Shown here: piece after piece, positions 30,325 through 43,290 of the stretch
Layout: each line of letters starts with the position of its first letter
Position numbering within the stretch: the first letter of the stretch is position 1
Assembly: GCA_933228895.1 (NCBI GenBank)
Contig: OW121852.1
Coordinates: 57,454,872 to 57,518,871 of the forward strand
DNA from: Platycnemis pennipes
Lineage: Eukaryota; Arthropoda; Insecta; Odonata; Platycnemididae
Direction: 5' to 3'
DNA length: 64,000 nucleotides
Program-made: the position numbers and the translations under genes
Notes under the pieces: generated by a model
Database searches by the model: none
What the model was told of the DNA's origin: nothing
The model's input: the letters and a program-made list of their open reading frames with translations, nothing else

Positions 30325-33300
30325 TGGGATGTTGACCTTATAACAGGGTTTAAAGAATGATTTTTGTGTGCTATCAAGTCTGGTATGAAGCCATTTATTA
30401 TGAAAGGGTATTGCATTTGCATGGCCATCAGTAAATAAAATTTTGGTCGTGATATCTTCCCTAGTGGTGACTCTCTGACTGCCCATTTCAGGTCATGAAC
30501 AGGTAGTTTCTGGGGTTCTGGACCAACATGTCTCTAGCATAAGTGAATCTCTCTGAAAGTTATATAGAAAATGAAAGGTGGGCTTTGCCCAAGGTATATA
30601 TATGCTCATTGCTTTGTTCAGATAGAATTCACTAATGCGAGTGCTCCTCTTAATGTACATCCCAATGGGTTTGCAGTTTGGACTGTGTACATAAAACTAT
30701 ATATAGATACAGTGATCCAGGTAGTTACTTATCTTGTAGGTCTGTGCCTTCCTAGCTGAATTTATAAACTTTGCAACGAATGCATAGGCAAGAAGGTGGT
30801 GACACAATAGAATGAGGAAAGGTAAAATGTTTCCAGAATTTTTGGCACGGAATTTTTGTGTGCTGCAAAATCCATGATTTGTTCATGTAACCACTTAAAG
30901 AGAAAACAGGTCACCAGCTTTGGAGTGAAGGGTCTGATCTCTTTCACAACCCCAATTTTTGGGGCTGCCATTTCACATTAAATTAGAATGTCTTCCGTTT
31001 GGGCACTTAGTATGCTTCACGGGTCTGCCATTATATGCTGTATGTAATATTGATGACCATGTAATGGTATAAACACATCGAAGGGAAATGTAGGTATAGT
31101 TACTTATTCCTGGGAACCCAGTGTTGTCATTTTCATTCATCAACAAATGGCAGCAAACTGTTAACAGTTCTTCCGATCCTGCTAATTTTATGTGGTTGTG
31201 ATTCAGTCAAATTGATTGAAGTGCACAACAAGTAGTAACTGTAATTAAATTGCACTCTTAAACGTAAGGCGTGTTAATGTCTCTTTAGTTTTTTTAAGAG
31301 TAAATGATTTACAACTTTTAAAAGGTTGAATTTTCTGTAGGTACCAGATGGATGAGTGATTGGAATATGCAGTGGGAGAAATGTGACAGTTTTTTAATTT
31401 GGAAAGTAGCTGTTTGATAAGTCTTTACTTTTTGTATCTGGAACTTGGAGAAATGGGAGGCCATATTGCTCCATTATCCATTTCACTTTGGATCTGAGCA
31501 TAAATGAGAATATTTTTTCTGTGACTTTGTAAGAACATTTGTCTGTCGTATAGTTATTTTAAATTTGGCTCAGGGATGAAAGCCAAATATATTTTATTAA
31601 TTTATTTGTTGAAAATGTAGGAAATAGGCTTCTCTTTTGAGAATCAGCTGTCAAAAAGTTTCCATGCTGACATGAATATGCTTTTCTATCCCTCAGTTTT
31701 GTTCTTGTGACATGCAGCTTATTAGAGTTGTCCATTTCATTTCATCAGCAAACTTATAGAATGCATTCCAGGTTGTATTAAGTTTTGCATGATAACATTC
31801 CTATCTTAATTATTGTTCAAGAGGCCTTCAAGTCATTCTTTTTTATCAGTGCCTTTATTTGAATGTTGCTACAGTCATAATTAGGTTTTTCGTTGTATCT
31901 TGTCTGTGGTGCACTTCCATAAAAATATTTTATTTTGGTGTAAAGTCATTTATCAATGCTTCATGGCTTATTTATGATACATGAAAAATAAACCTGCAAC
32001 CTACAGGCTGTTTTTTATCTGTGATGTTATAATTTTAATCGTGATTTAATTGTCTTAATTATATTTTTCAATGGCATAATCTCTAATCCAGTTATAAGGT
32101 TAATTTAGTCTAAAGAATACTTACTGTATTTCTCAGTCCATTAAGTGCTCTTTTTTACTCAAAAATGCATTCAACAATTGTCTGTCCTGTTTCTCTTGTG
32201 CTGAGGGTAAAGCTACATGCTTATGTATTTAATGGTTATTTTGGCATTAATTGCCTGTTCATCTGCTTTCACTGCAGACTGTGTTCTAGTAGCAAACTAT
32301 AGGTTAACCATTCGTCAATCATTGGTTTTTGGAATGTACAGTGGATGTATAACAATGATAAAAGTAATTAATTGCTGCTATTTTGAAAATTAACTTCCAT
32401 TCCCTATAATAAATTGCTAACAATAATAGAGATGTTGGTTATTTTGAAATAAAACTGTAAAAAGTGTGTGCAATGGGCTGAAAAATATGGTATGTTTAAG
32501 CTATGTAGTTTGTTTCATGGTATTTTTGTAGAAACTTGATGTTCAGAATAATTTATAAATCTGCTCACTCATAGAGTTTCATTCTATTGTGTGGATAATA
32601 TGCCTACTTGACTCCTTGAGTCTAGCTAAACTTGTGTTCCTTGAAATTAAATTAACTAATACTCAATTTTGTTCAAAAGGTGGTGATGACTGTATTGTAA
32701 TGAAGATCAAATTACCAAAGACATTACTGGGACTTAAATCTGGGTTTTGGGAACATCTTTAAATTATAGTCTTTGTTAAAGAAACATTTAGCACAACATA
32801 TTTGGTTGTGTCTGTTAAATTTATTTTTATTTTTTAATTCAGTTCTTTTTCTTCAGTGATCGTTATCTATGTATCAGATTTTAAATATTCTTGTTTGTAT
32901 TTACTGTTGTTTACAGGTATGAAGTTCCTTGCAGGCATTGCATACCTTTGAATAAGTAGGTTGATTTCACTAGTTCAAAAGGTGTACAATACAGGCTACT
33001 TAGTATGTTATTATTTTTGTGAAGTTAATATGTTATTATCTTTATGGAATGTGTGTTAAGTGTTGACCGTATTCTGTTGTTGCCCTGTTGATGTTGTCTT
33101 TTAGAAATTGATGCCATGGAGCTGCAACCAGTGACTCCATTAGTTGATGAAAATATTAAACTCACAAGTTGATATTAAGTGGTCTTGCAAGGTTGCTACC
33201 TGAATGGTAGTCAAAGATTGATGGCTCCTTTGCTAAATTGCGAAGGGTATAAATTGTTATATGTGCAATGTTTTGTAGGGTACACTGTGATAGCAAATCA

Positions 33301-35050
33301 AATTTTTATCAAAAAACAGGCTTTTGTCAGTATTAAAACTTGGGATTTCTGTAAATGTCCAAGTGCTGTCATTACATGAAATTTGCTGTCTAACTTTATG
33401 CTCACTCAGTTTTATATGCAAATATATTGATAAAGCCTGTTTTTCATTGTAAAGAGTTAAGGTACCTTAGATAGGGATTTGTCCCCCATGAAAATGTTTT
33501 ACAAGTAAAAATAAGAAAAATTGAATAAATTATGTACATTGAAGCAGTGCTGGATATTAATTTTCTCTGCTGGAGAATTTAAAGAAGGTTGAAGTGTAGT
33601 GGAGTGCTCTCTCAATGAGGATGAAACTTTTTTGATGGTGTTTAATCATCATTGGAAGTATTTCTAGTCACTTTTCTCATATCACCGTTAGGACAACACT
33701 GATGTATTCCATCTAGCTTGACCCTCCTGGTATGTGTTTCTGTCATAATTGTGTGGCATCATGCTTAAAGTTTGGGGGCACATTCATGATAAAGATGAGG
33801 TGCATAATGGTTAACATCTGATGCAGTCACGGTTGGGATATGTGGGAAAAGCAAGATATTAATGCATTGATGTGGTTGCAGAATGATGGGATCATTTTTC
33901 AAATCCCATTCTCAAGTCAGGAAAACATGAAGGTATAATTTATTGTTTTATTCGAGTCTTTTAACCAGTGGATAACACTACCAAATCAGCTATATTTGAT
34001 TTACTTCTAAATGAATTTGAGGAAAATACTTACCCATACACAATTTGCATTCTTTTGAGATTTATTTCATGTCTGTACATTTTTTTACTATATTTCACCA
34101 GCACTCCCGCTGGATTCCTCAGGTCTGCGGAATTGTTATTTCAAGATTGTCTCATGTCTTATATAGGACTTGTACATTGTTGTCTGAATTTTTAAAATTT
34201 TGAAAAATATACCATTGGAATGTACCGGTGCACAATTTCCACATGGGAGAAGCAAAATTAATTTCAACAGATTGATAATGGAGGCATTAGAAATAGCAAA
34301 AATACCTCTTTAGTATTGACCGAGAAGACTGTTATAAAGTGAACAATGACATAAAATGGATTTTTTAAAAATAAGTCAGCAATGCAGGCATACTATATAA
34401 GACGTGACACAATCTTGATAAGACATAAGGGCGCCAGCAAGAGTATTATCGAAATACTGTAAAAAGATGAACAAACATGGAATTATATAATTCCAAAAGA
34501 ACACAAATTGCTCAAGATCGTCTAAACAGAAGCCTTCATATAAAATCCCATAGTTTATTGTTCCGTATGGTTGTAAACCTTCCCTTGAACTTCCCATTCT
34601 CTACCTAATTGTCTCTGGTGAATCTGGTTTGTTTTTATTAACTCTAAATGAGCAAATATAGTAATCGTCATGATAAACAGTTGCTATTACCTTTTTGTGT
34701 TCTTTATGGAATGATTTTTTCCGTAACAAGAGAAATCCTAGAGTAGAATTCTAGGTGTTTTTAGCCATTCAAGCCTTAACCTGAAATAAGTACCTATTAT
34801 GTTCCAGCGTTTTTACTTGAAGACAAAAATATAGCCTTATTATTTTCTTATAATTAATGTAAATATTAAGTATGAAATTGAACAAAACAATCAACACACA
34901 ATAATGATTTGCAACAAAATTGAAATTTATTATTATTATCCTATTCCCAAAAGGAAGTGTGTGCAAAAAAGTGAAAATTTTAGAACCATAAGTCTGACAA
35001 TTTACGCATAAAAAATACTGACAATGATCATCTACAGGAGAGCAGTACGA
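30325..35050 (+). other. SNX13 3' UTR and downstream AT-rich flank
   Basis: There is no coding sequence I recognise. AATAAA hexamers occur at 30434, 31987 and 32408, with more further on, so the polyadenylation site cannot be chosen from sequence. The first one, 110 bases after the stop, would give a short 3' UTR; the sequence stays free of obvious transposons to about 35 kb, so a long 3' UTR is also possible. Confidence 0.5.
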
Positions 35051-35059
35051 AAAGCATAG

Positions 35060-36010
35060 GAATTCCTGGATGAAGAATAATTCGGATTCAGGAATAGCAA
35101 GGGTACAAGAGAAGCAATTATTGGCCCTTAGACTGCTTGTGGAGAAGAACAAGCCAAGGTTCATTGTATTTGTAGATCAACAGTTTCGACAGCGTGGGTT
35201 GGAATTGAATGCTTGGTATTCTGAAAGGAACAGTAGTGTTCTACTATGACTGAAGCAAGAATAAGGTAAGGAGTGAGACTAAGTTGTGCGCTCTCTCCTG
35301 TAATTTTTAATGTTTCCACTAATAAAATCAAAGAGAAGGCTTCAGAAGTGAATATCCACAGGGAAAAAATTATTATGCTGGGATTCGCCAATGGCATAGC
35401 TGTCATAGTAGAGAGAGGGATTTGAAGAAGATTCTAGTAACCCAGGAATGGATAATGGCCAGATATCAGCTGAAAATCAATCTGAAGAAAACTAACATAT
35501 TGGTATGCAGTGGAAGAAAGAGTCAAGACCAATGTTAAATGTGAAAAAAACTTGAGGTGTATAAGTTCTGTTACATGGGAGTAACCTGCAATGGATGAAG
35601 TGAGAAATAAATAAAATAGTGTAGGCAAAGAGGGCATTCTACCTAAAGAATCTATACAGCTGGAAATACTAGTGTAGAAGTGAGGAAACAATTCATTGGA
35701 ACTTATTTCTGGAGCATGGTATACTTTATGGCAGTGAGGCATTGGTGATGACAGTAGCAGAGAAGTCATGGGTGGAAGCATTCGAAATATGATGCTACAC
35801 AAAAATGATAGGGATTAAATGGATCAACCACATGAGTAGCCAGGAAGTTCTCAGAAGAGTGGAAGAAAAGAGAATTCTTTTGAAAACCCTAAGAAGAAGA
35901 CAACTTGATTGGCCACATCATGAAACATGATGGCCTGTTGAAGACAATGGTCGAAGGAAAAGTGAACGGGAAGAATGGCAAAGGAAGGGCTCGTTCAATT
36001 TTTGATACAA
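35060..36010 (+). mobile_element. APE-type LINE fragment (RT and C-terminus), decayed
   Basis: Through frameshifts one reads ALRLLVEKNKPRFIVFVDQQ (RT motif A region), GVRLSCALSPVIFNVSTNKI (motif B), MLGFANGIAVIVERE (the xxDD box mutated to ANG), YQLKINLKKTNILVCSGRKS, LEVYKFCYMGV and finally GHIMKHDGLLKTMVEGKVNG. This is the RT and C-terminal tail of an arthropod endonuclease-RT LINE. Many stops and frameshifts. The clade (I, Nimb or Jockey-like) is undecided. Confidence 0.8.
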
Positions 36011-36329
36011 GTGACACCTTATGCCACCTTTGGGACTAAAATCAAAGAGTTGATGCTGTTCAGCTAATTCCAATTAAGTGCTACCGTCAACCTTTCCTGA
36101 CTGTAGTTTTTTTTCTCTTGAAACTGTTAAAAATAATCAGTGCAATCAAATAGTAATATGGGGTTTTACACAAATGTGTCCTGTGTCCAAATGTTGTACA
36201 AAGACCTTCTGCTGACTAAAAGTAATACATGAAAAACTAAAAAAGTATAAAAAATGGAAAAAGAAAACTTAAAATAGTATTATATTAATAATAATACATA
36301 GTATTACATATTAATTTTGTTACTTTTTA

Positions 36330-36556
36330 TACAATCTGAGTCCGGCTAGCATCTGGTTTCACTGCTGTCATAATGGCCGGAGACTTGAGAGGGGTTGCAC
36401 AAGTGGTCAGGTAGGTGGCTACCCTACATTCAGGTCATGTGCACAAAGCAGGTGAAGGTATCCGAGAAATCCGGCCTTCTGCAGTACTCCTGCAACTGCA
36501 TCGCTCATGCTGGGATGCACTTGATGTTGTCTATCAGTGAGCTCTTGATACCACTA
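36330..36556 (-). mobile_element. 3' end fragment of Dong/R4-like LINE (copy C)
   Basis: The segment is closely similar to 45232-45480, the 3' end of LINE copy B: CCGGCTAGCATC, GCCGGAGACT, GGTGGCTACC, GTGAGCTCTTGA. Orientation is minus. Beside it at about 36275-36325 is an imperfect ATT/TAA-rich tract, consistent with the element's target preference. Only the 3' UTR and the last codons are present. Confidence 0.75.
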
Positions 36557-37860
36557 TTATTTTTTATTCATATAATACTATTATACTGACACTTTCTGTG
36601 CCCTGGGGATCCCACTTTCCCCCAGGGCACAGTAGATCTTTCAAGCAACCTTAAGTACCTCTCCTTTGTTCAGTTAGGTTCTAGCAGCCCAGAAGTGAAG
36701 ATTGTTCTTAGCTATGTTCTTTGGTTCCATCTGGAGAAAATATTTTTTGTGTCTCTGAGTGAAGACTATTTCCATTAATTTTCCTAATATTTTTATATAA
36801 AATCTTTGAAAATGTCTTTATTGGAATATGTGTCAGATACCAATTAGTTTCGCATTTTCATCCGTCAAGCTTGTTGGAAGGATGGAAGAAATCTTCACAC
36901 TCGAAGATCTGAGGAGATAGCACATCTCTCCGATGGAACGAGTAGCAGTACTGGGCAAGCTCTCCAGTTGGTCCGTGTGCAGTGTCCTCAGGATTGTGCA
37001 ATTACATGTAATTACGTGCAATTACATGTAAGGTTTGCAAACCTACCTCTATGCAATCAACTGATGCGGATGGCTCCTACGTGTTCGGACCATCCGCACA
37101 AGAGTGAAAGTTCCCATAGTGACAATGGCACCCTGTCCACACAATTGTGTAAGGGGCCTAACACAGTCGTTGTTGTATAGAGTAGGCTGTTGTGTAGATT
37201 GAAGCATAGAGGTTACGATTGAGGTAGGCGAGTAGGACATATAAAGTCCAGAATTATAGGTAAGTATGTTATAATTGGATCCGTATGTGAAATAAGCCCT
37301 GAATCATCCGAAAGCAAATGCTCTACTTAATTTCATTTTCTTTTTCAATTTTTGGTTCTACGTGAACCCATGCAGTAGTGATTTTTTGGTAGCCAATTTG
37401 CTTGACTACACATGGGTACAGCTCCTCTGTACCATTCCATACTCTAGTTAACGTTTTTGTGTGCGGCTCGGAAACGCTTACGTCCGCCACGTGAACTTTT
37501 CTTTCTACCACAATTTGTACGCTTTCTTGTCTCATTCCCTTCTCTTACCCACCACAGGAGCGAGTGCTAACCTTCCTCTACCCACGCCCTACTCGGAGAA
37601 TGCATGGAATACCGCCGCCCTAACCACCACGGGTACGACTAACCACGCCCTACAGCTCCTCTACCCTCGGAATGTTCTAAATTACCCTTCCCCTACCACC
37701 GCTCGAAAGTAAGCCCTAGGGTACCACGGTACCATTACCTTCCCCCTGCCACCCGTCGTGTCGTTTTTCTACCCTTTATTTTTTCCAGCGAGAGAATTTA
37801 AAGTTATCGTTGTAATGTATTCGTATTCTTTAGTCGTCCTCTTTTTCGGAACCAGTTTCA
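36557..37860. other. Intergenic: nothing recognised
   Basis: There is a small palindrome of GTGCCCTGGGG and CCCCAGGGCAC at 36599-36630. ACC-rich stretches at 37540-37760 have an open frame without recognisable domain. Confidence 0.4.
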
Positions 37861-37864
37861 GTCC

Positions 37865-38050
37865 GTTTTTACTGAATCCTCCGGCCAAGCCCGTCCTCGT
37901 ATATTCTACGAACAATCCCTGAAAATCTCATCTTTCTCCATCTTCATACGTTCTTCAGAAGAAACTGTCTCCGGGGTAAGAAACTGGTTGTTCAAAGATA
38001 AGCTGGAATGTTGTTTGTCCCCATTGCTTTACCCGCCATCAAATCGGGCT
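37865..38050 (-). mobile_element. APE-type LINE fragment
   Basis: The stretch CGTCCTCGTATATTCTACGA through TTTACCCGCC parallels 47655-47763 of the LINE at 46311-49760, in the segment before the RT core. It is a short isolated remnant on the minus strand. Confidence 0.6.
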
Positions 38051-39940
38051 CCATTTCTCGCAGAGCGTTAGGTACTCAATTTACCTCAACGTTTTTGCTG
38101 GGTGCGATATTATTTTTATTTAACTTAACTCATTATAATGGGATATCATTATGAAGTTAAACAGTATCTTTAGAAAGAGAAAAATGGTTTAATTGAAATT
38201 AATATCCCCATACTCTCTCTCTCGAGGGGGTTAATATTATATAGCTCTAAGAGCTTGGAGTAGTTTTTTCAGACTCCTTTGAAGGAGTTAAAATAACAAG
38301 TCCTACGTCTGCATCATCTGCATCATTTAAAAATGAGTTCATTCGGAACGCATTATCACTACTCAATTATTTTCATCGGTGGTTGTCCTCCTTTACGTTA
38401 GATGACGGTATTACAGAAGTAGCGGCATTTTCAGTGCCGGAACCACAGCTGTCCCAATTTAATTTATGTCTGCTACTTTCGCATTGAAAAAAATTGCAGC
38501 CGGCCCAGTCATTCAGCCGGTATTCGTACTTTGTCCTTTTTTACTGTAGCTTACACTTCTTGATTTCGTAATTTTCCCAATCACTGAACTTCCCGTTCTA
38601 TATCGCACGTGATCCAAGGACCCAAGGTGTTTCACCGATCAGGGTTCTTCCTTCATGGTTTCACGTCATTTGACTTCTCACCGTTTGGGTTGAGGAGTGC
38701 GAGGTCTCATGTGGTTGTATCGTGAATGCATGCAATTTGTGAATAATTGACGCATCAAGTGAGATGAGATCGGCGAAAAATACTTAAGTGATTATTATAC
38801 TGAGTGTAGTCAAATTTTTATAAGATTCTCCATAAATACATTTGCATAAGTTTGTGTATATATTAGAGGAGCTTGTATTTTGTCGCAGTCTAAGGTGCTG
38901 TTTCATTTCAGAAGATTATGTTATTCACTTAACGTTTTTGTAACATGGGTGAGTACATATAATGTACGTACATTCGAATGCTAGTACTACTAGCATTCGA
39001 ATCTAATACCGTGTATGTATGTTTGAATTTACTTTTAATTCAATTGAGATATCTAATTTATGGGTGGCTTGTACTGGTGGTGTTACGCTCTAGAAGGTTA
39101 ATTATATTATAATATTTGTTTATGACCTTTTCGCGACATTTGGACCGGATTTGGGGGACGTGTCCTGTCTTGGTCCTACCACCAGTCACAGGAGATACTA
39201 GGAGGCCAACGTCACATCAAGCCGTGCATTTTCAAATCATTGGAGTAGGTACATCTGCAGTTATTCATGTCTTAACAACTGGAGATACTTGATGCAGCGA
39301 AGCCTTAAGATGTTAAAGCCATGCATCGCAAGTGAAAAGAAACATTGGAGCCTCTTTGTTTGTGCAGTGCCCTCGATTTACTTCCGTTGGAGCTGCTGAT
39401 TATACCTTAGAAAGGTAAGTACACTTTTTTGTAGTTCAATACTATCTTTATTTATTTATTTAGATAATTTATTTATTTCCAAACTTAATGAGTGAAGCGA
39501 GTCTTAGCATATGATTTTCATCGATTTGATGAGGCATTCAATTTCTTGATTTGGCTGACTAATCCTAAGTATTTTATGATTATTAACTTGATGTTTCAAA
39601 ACCAGGCAGATAGATGTATTCATTTGTCATTTAAACTTTGTTATGATGTGACAGTCTTCTACCTCGAAGGTTAGGTTTCGGCAGAGTGCCCTAACTCTAC
39701 TTTGCATTTCGATCATCATTAACCTCCATCTATAAGCTACTCCTCCCTACAAGTTTGCATGTTTCTTGCCCCTCTTCATACTAATTATTTTACCTATTCT
39801 TTCTTTCCTCACCCTCACCCGGCCTTTCTAATTTTGTCAAGGATATTCAGCAATCCATTGCCCTATAGTATAGATAAGTCTACCAGCCATATCCTCTCGT
39901 TTTTTATGAAGGAGTTTATCTACTATGGAGGTAGATTAAC
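38051..39940. other. Intergenic: no gene; one perfect palindrome
   Basis: Unassigned sequence. At 38972-39002 ATTCGAATGCTAGTA and its exact complement flank a single C (15 bp arms). Sequence at 39120-39415 has lower AT and could be the far 5' part of the Penelope-like element, but I cannot show it. Confidence 0.4.
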
Positions 39941-39949
39941 CATTCGCAT

Positions 39950-40880
39950 GTGGCCAAAGTGGACATGCCGATTAGGCCTGTAGTCTCGAATATCACCTCA
40001 CCAACGCATGGATTAGCCCGTGCCCTAAACACGCGCATCAGGGAACTCACTTCTTTTACCCCTAAATATGGTGTCAAAAACTCCATCGAACTGTGTGATA
40101 TCCTTTCCCGCAAAGTGCCTCCTAAGAAGTGCATGCTGATCTCCTTCGACGTAACGAACCTCTTTCCAAGCATCCCCACAGCAGAAGCGGTCAAGGCCGC
40201 CGAATCGGTCAAGGCCGCCGAATCGGTGCTCTCCGAGTGTGGAATACCCTTGTGCTCATTAATGAATTAGTAAATATGTTAAAAATGTGTTTGTCCCAAA
40301 ATTATTATAAGTTCAATGCCGAGCATGGCCTTGTCGTGGGTTCCCCCTTGTCCCCTTTATCGGTGGATCTCTTCATAGATGACTTTGAAAACCGCCTGTT
40401 CCAGTCCCAACAACCTCCTGAAGAATATTTATTCCAATCCCCGGTATGTGGACGACATCCTTTGTGTGGACAGGAACCAAATGGCAGTTGGATAAGTTTG
40501 TAGTGTGGCTCAATTCATTGTGTCCAAATATTCAGTTCACTGCAGAAATAGGTGGCAACAACTCTTTGAACTTTTTGTATATTACCATTTCCATTGACAA
40601 GGGTCGTTTTGATTTTTCTGTATTTCATAAACCTACCTTCACAGACCATGTCATTCATTCCACATCTCGGCACCATATTTCTCATAAATTAGCCTCATTT
40701 CACTCGATGATTAGTAGACTTTTGGCCATACCACTCTCGGTAGACAATTTTAATAAGGAGGTCTACATCATCAAACACATGGCCACAGCGAATGGTTATT
40801 CTACCGCCATAGTAGACAAACTCCTTCGTAAAAAGCGAGAGGATGTGGCTATATATCCTCTATATATAAACGAGAGGTAG
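39950..40880 (+). pseudogene. Penelope-like reverse transcriptase pseudogene
   Basis: MAKVDMPIRPVVSNITSPTH opens the readable part. Then come ISFDVTNLFPSIP (motif A, catalytic Asp present, 40138 on), GLVVGSPLSPLSVDLFIDDF (motif B), and RYVDDILCVDRNQMA (motif C, 40444-40488) after a frameshift near 40410. A second frameshift follows; then DKFVVWLNSLCPNIQFT and FDFSVFHKPTFTDHVIH, typical of the PLE thumb/linker. An 18 bp unit encoding VKAAES is duplicated in tandem at about 40190-40226. Confidence 0.9.
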
Positions 40881-41075
40881 GCTTATCTATAAAACCATGC
40901 CCAGTGATGTTAACGAAACCTGCTGGGTGAGAATACAGTTTTTAAACGGAACAACTCAAAAAATGATGAAGCTTCTCCCGAAGTCAAAGTACAGAATAGC
41001 TTTTTAAATGAAGAAAATCTAGGTTCCATTTTTAACCACCATAATTGTGACCAAGACACCGAAAAAAGTTCAGGT

Positions 41076-41463
41076 GTGTACAAACTGCAGTGTGGAGATT
41101 GCAGTACGATCTACATCGGGCAAACGGGTAGGAGTTTTAATATTAGAAAAAAGGAACATATCCATGCCTACTTACACAACCAGCCCGACAGGTCACACTT
41201 CGCTAAACATTTAATTGATGCTGGGCATGGGAGTGATTTCCAAGTCACTCCACTTCCAAAGAAAAGAGCGAAGGTTAGATGCCCTTGAACACTTAGAAAT
41301 CCTCCTCCATGGAAAAAGACACAACTTGGCGAATGAAGTGCTCCCCTTCAACTCCCCCATTTTAGAAGTGGTTGCACGTTTCACCCCACTGGATTCAACA
41401 CCACACAAAAGTGTCAGCCCCCCCCTCTCATCCATTCCAATTCCTCCCCTTCCACTCCCCTAA
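41076..41463 (+). pseudogene. GIY-YIG endonuclease domain of Penelope-like element
   Basis: YKLQCGDCSTIYIGQTGRSF then NIRKKEHIHAY matches the GIY-YIG pattern, with an upstream CxxC-like Cys pair, the conserved Arg after the second motif (GRSF..R) and His in KEH, as in Penelope endonucleases. A frameshift near 41250 moves to a second frame containing RRLDALEHLEILLHGKRHN and ending PLPLP at TAA 41461-41463. Confidence 0.9.
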
Positions 41464-41493
41464 CCCTACGTGAGGGTATATATATATATTTTA

Positions 41494-41545
41494 TGCACTA
41501 GATGATGCCGTAGCGGGTGAAACTGGTCGTGTCGTTGTTAAAACG
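41494..41545 (+). ncRNA. Hammerhead-ribozyme-like motif at Penelope 3' end (degenerate)
   Basis: CTAGATGATGCCGTAGCGGG is followed by TGAAACTGGTC. It resembles the hammerhead core CUGAUGA, stem II (CCG/CGG with a short loop), then GAAAC, but with one extra A between the U and G of the first box and a poorly paired start of stem II. Hammerhead motifs are known in Penelope-like elements. Activity is doubtful. Confidence 0.35.
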
Positions 41546-41600
41546 TTTTCATATGGAAATACAGTGTTTTTTTCTTCACTTTTCGCATCACTTTGTCTAA

Positions 41601-42119
41601 AGACCATCATATCAAAATATGAATGATAAGTTGGCCTTTCTGCTCTTTAAATTTTTCTTCATTCTTCTCTCTTGTACAACTCTATTCGGGTTACTTCATA
41701 TGCTACATCTTGTATTTATTTTATCTTATTCTGTCCCATAATTTTTCTTAATCTTCTGTTTCAGTTTACTATTATTTTACATTTCAATTAGTTCTTCTTC
41801 TAATAAGCCACCTTCCTCAATATCCGAAAACAGAGTTTTACCCAATCTGGAGTCTCTTTTAAAAGAAAATAGCTTGACCATGTCTTTATGTTCCATTTCC
41901 AAATAGTCGCAAAAGAATATCATCACAATATCCTAGCTTCCACTTATTATAGGTTTTAACTTGAATAAATTATCATTTCCCTGCAGGTGTAAGGTCAAGC
42001 CATTAACATGAACTATCAAATTAAGTATGATGCAATCTCCTACCTTCCTTCTCCCCCTTTCACTTCCCCTTCTTGGATTTATCACTCTGCTAAACTCCAC
42101 CCTGCATGCCCACGCCCAC
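41601..42119. other. Intergenic: nothing recognised
   Basis: Pyrimidine-rich and AT-rich sequence without features I can support. Confidence 0.4.
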
Positions 42120-42905
42120 CATGCCAAATATTCAAAAGAGTTGACAGCATGACTGATTCTCTTGATTTACAGCCTGTTCTTAAATCTGTTGAAAACTGGT
42201 GTAATAAATGGAAACTACGCATGAATCCATAAAATTGTGCTGCATGATGTTTTTCTCTTTAAAGTGTAACACCATGTCCTCTACACAAAGACTTGCCAAT
42301 CAGCCAATTCCTACTGTCACCTCTTGTACTCATACTTAGGAGTCACTTGATACCAAAAATTGACATTCTTTGTACATATTAAAGGTGTTTATAGCAAAGC
42401 AGTTTCAACAGCAGGTGTCCTCTACCATCTGAATGAGATCACAGACTCTTTTGCTTTACTTCCATGTTCTCTGAATGTTACTACCCATCCTCGAATATTG
42501 CTATACCACCTGGGCTACTCGCTCCCAGAGCACTCTTAAACTTCTTTGCCCTGGATTTCTATTTTTGCAATGGCTCGTAATGTGTCCCCCACCTTTAATT
42601 TTCTTCATTTGATGAAATTTTACTCTCCTTTGGCCTTTCACCCCCTACCCAGTGGTAGCTGACCCCCGGCCTCAGATTACTTCAGTACATCATGAATGGG
42701 TCATCCCACTCCAAAAATATCCTTTCTAAAATCCTGCTGGCACTGCTCAAAAATTTGGATTGTTACATATATTCCAATTCTGGCTGTCAATTTCTTAACA
42801 ATTGTTATTCTATCATTTACCTTCTTTATTAAATACTTCTCTGTCAATGACTCTTCCCTGCATCTCATTATCTCACATAATTTATTCGTATCCCAATTTC
42901 AAGGG
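42120..42905 (+). mobile_element. Jockey/CR1-like LINE fragment (end of RT)
   Basis: DSLDLQPVLKSVENWCNKWK followed by LRMNP matches the region after the RT active site in Jockey/CR1-type elements (LQxDLxxxxxWCxxWxMxLNPxK). Later frames read a typical tail: an SSNIAIPP stretch, SPTFNFLHLMKFYSPLAFHP, and a final VNFL region. It contains frameshifts and stops, and only part of the element is present. Confidence 0.5.
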
Positions 42906-43290
42906 TGAAAGGCACGTGAGAAAGACAATTCAACACAGACATGGAGAGTGAACATGAAGAGAGTGAAATACAGTTCAGAGGGTCTGAAATGTAGGGGTGT
43001 GGGAGAATTAAATGTCCATTTAGACCTACCTAAAATAGAATACTAATATTTATAATTGTTAGGTATAGGTAGGCACGCTCTGCACCTCGTGTCCGTCACA
43101 TTTGCCCCAAGGATGAGGTGATGGTACACAAGGGTGTTGATGAAACCATCTTGGCATGCAAGCATGAATCCCTCGGTTTCCGACTTAAGACCTGCGGAGC
43201 ACAGGAAGGCGAATGTGAGCTCCTTCGATAGCCCATAAGTTTCCAAGTTTCGATATAAACTTCAATGAATGGGTTTCTCGGTATGCTTGC

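Larger units (their letters stand above)
39945..41600 (+). mobile_element. Penelope-like element, 5' truncated
   Basis: It contains an RT remnant followed by a GIY-YIG endonuclease and a 3' tail with a hammerhead-like motif at 41494-41545. This gene order (RT, then GIY-YIG) is diagnostic for Penelope-like retroelements. The N-terminal part before KVDMPIRPVVSN is missing or unrecognisable. Several frameshifts show it is dead. Confidence 0.88.

Noticed and set aside
30434..32413. A single polyadenylation site for SNX13
   Set aside because: Several AATAAA hexamers occur and sequence alone gives no reason to choose one.
37461..37712. Coding frame in the ACC-rich stretch
   Set aside because: Low-complexity composition, no domain, no splice context.
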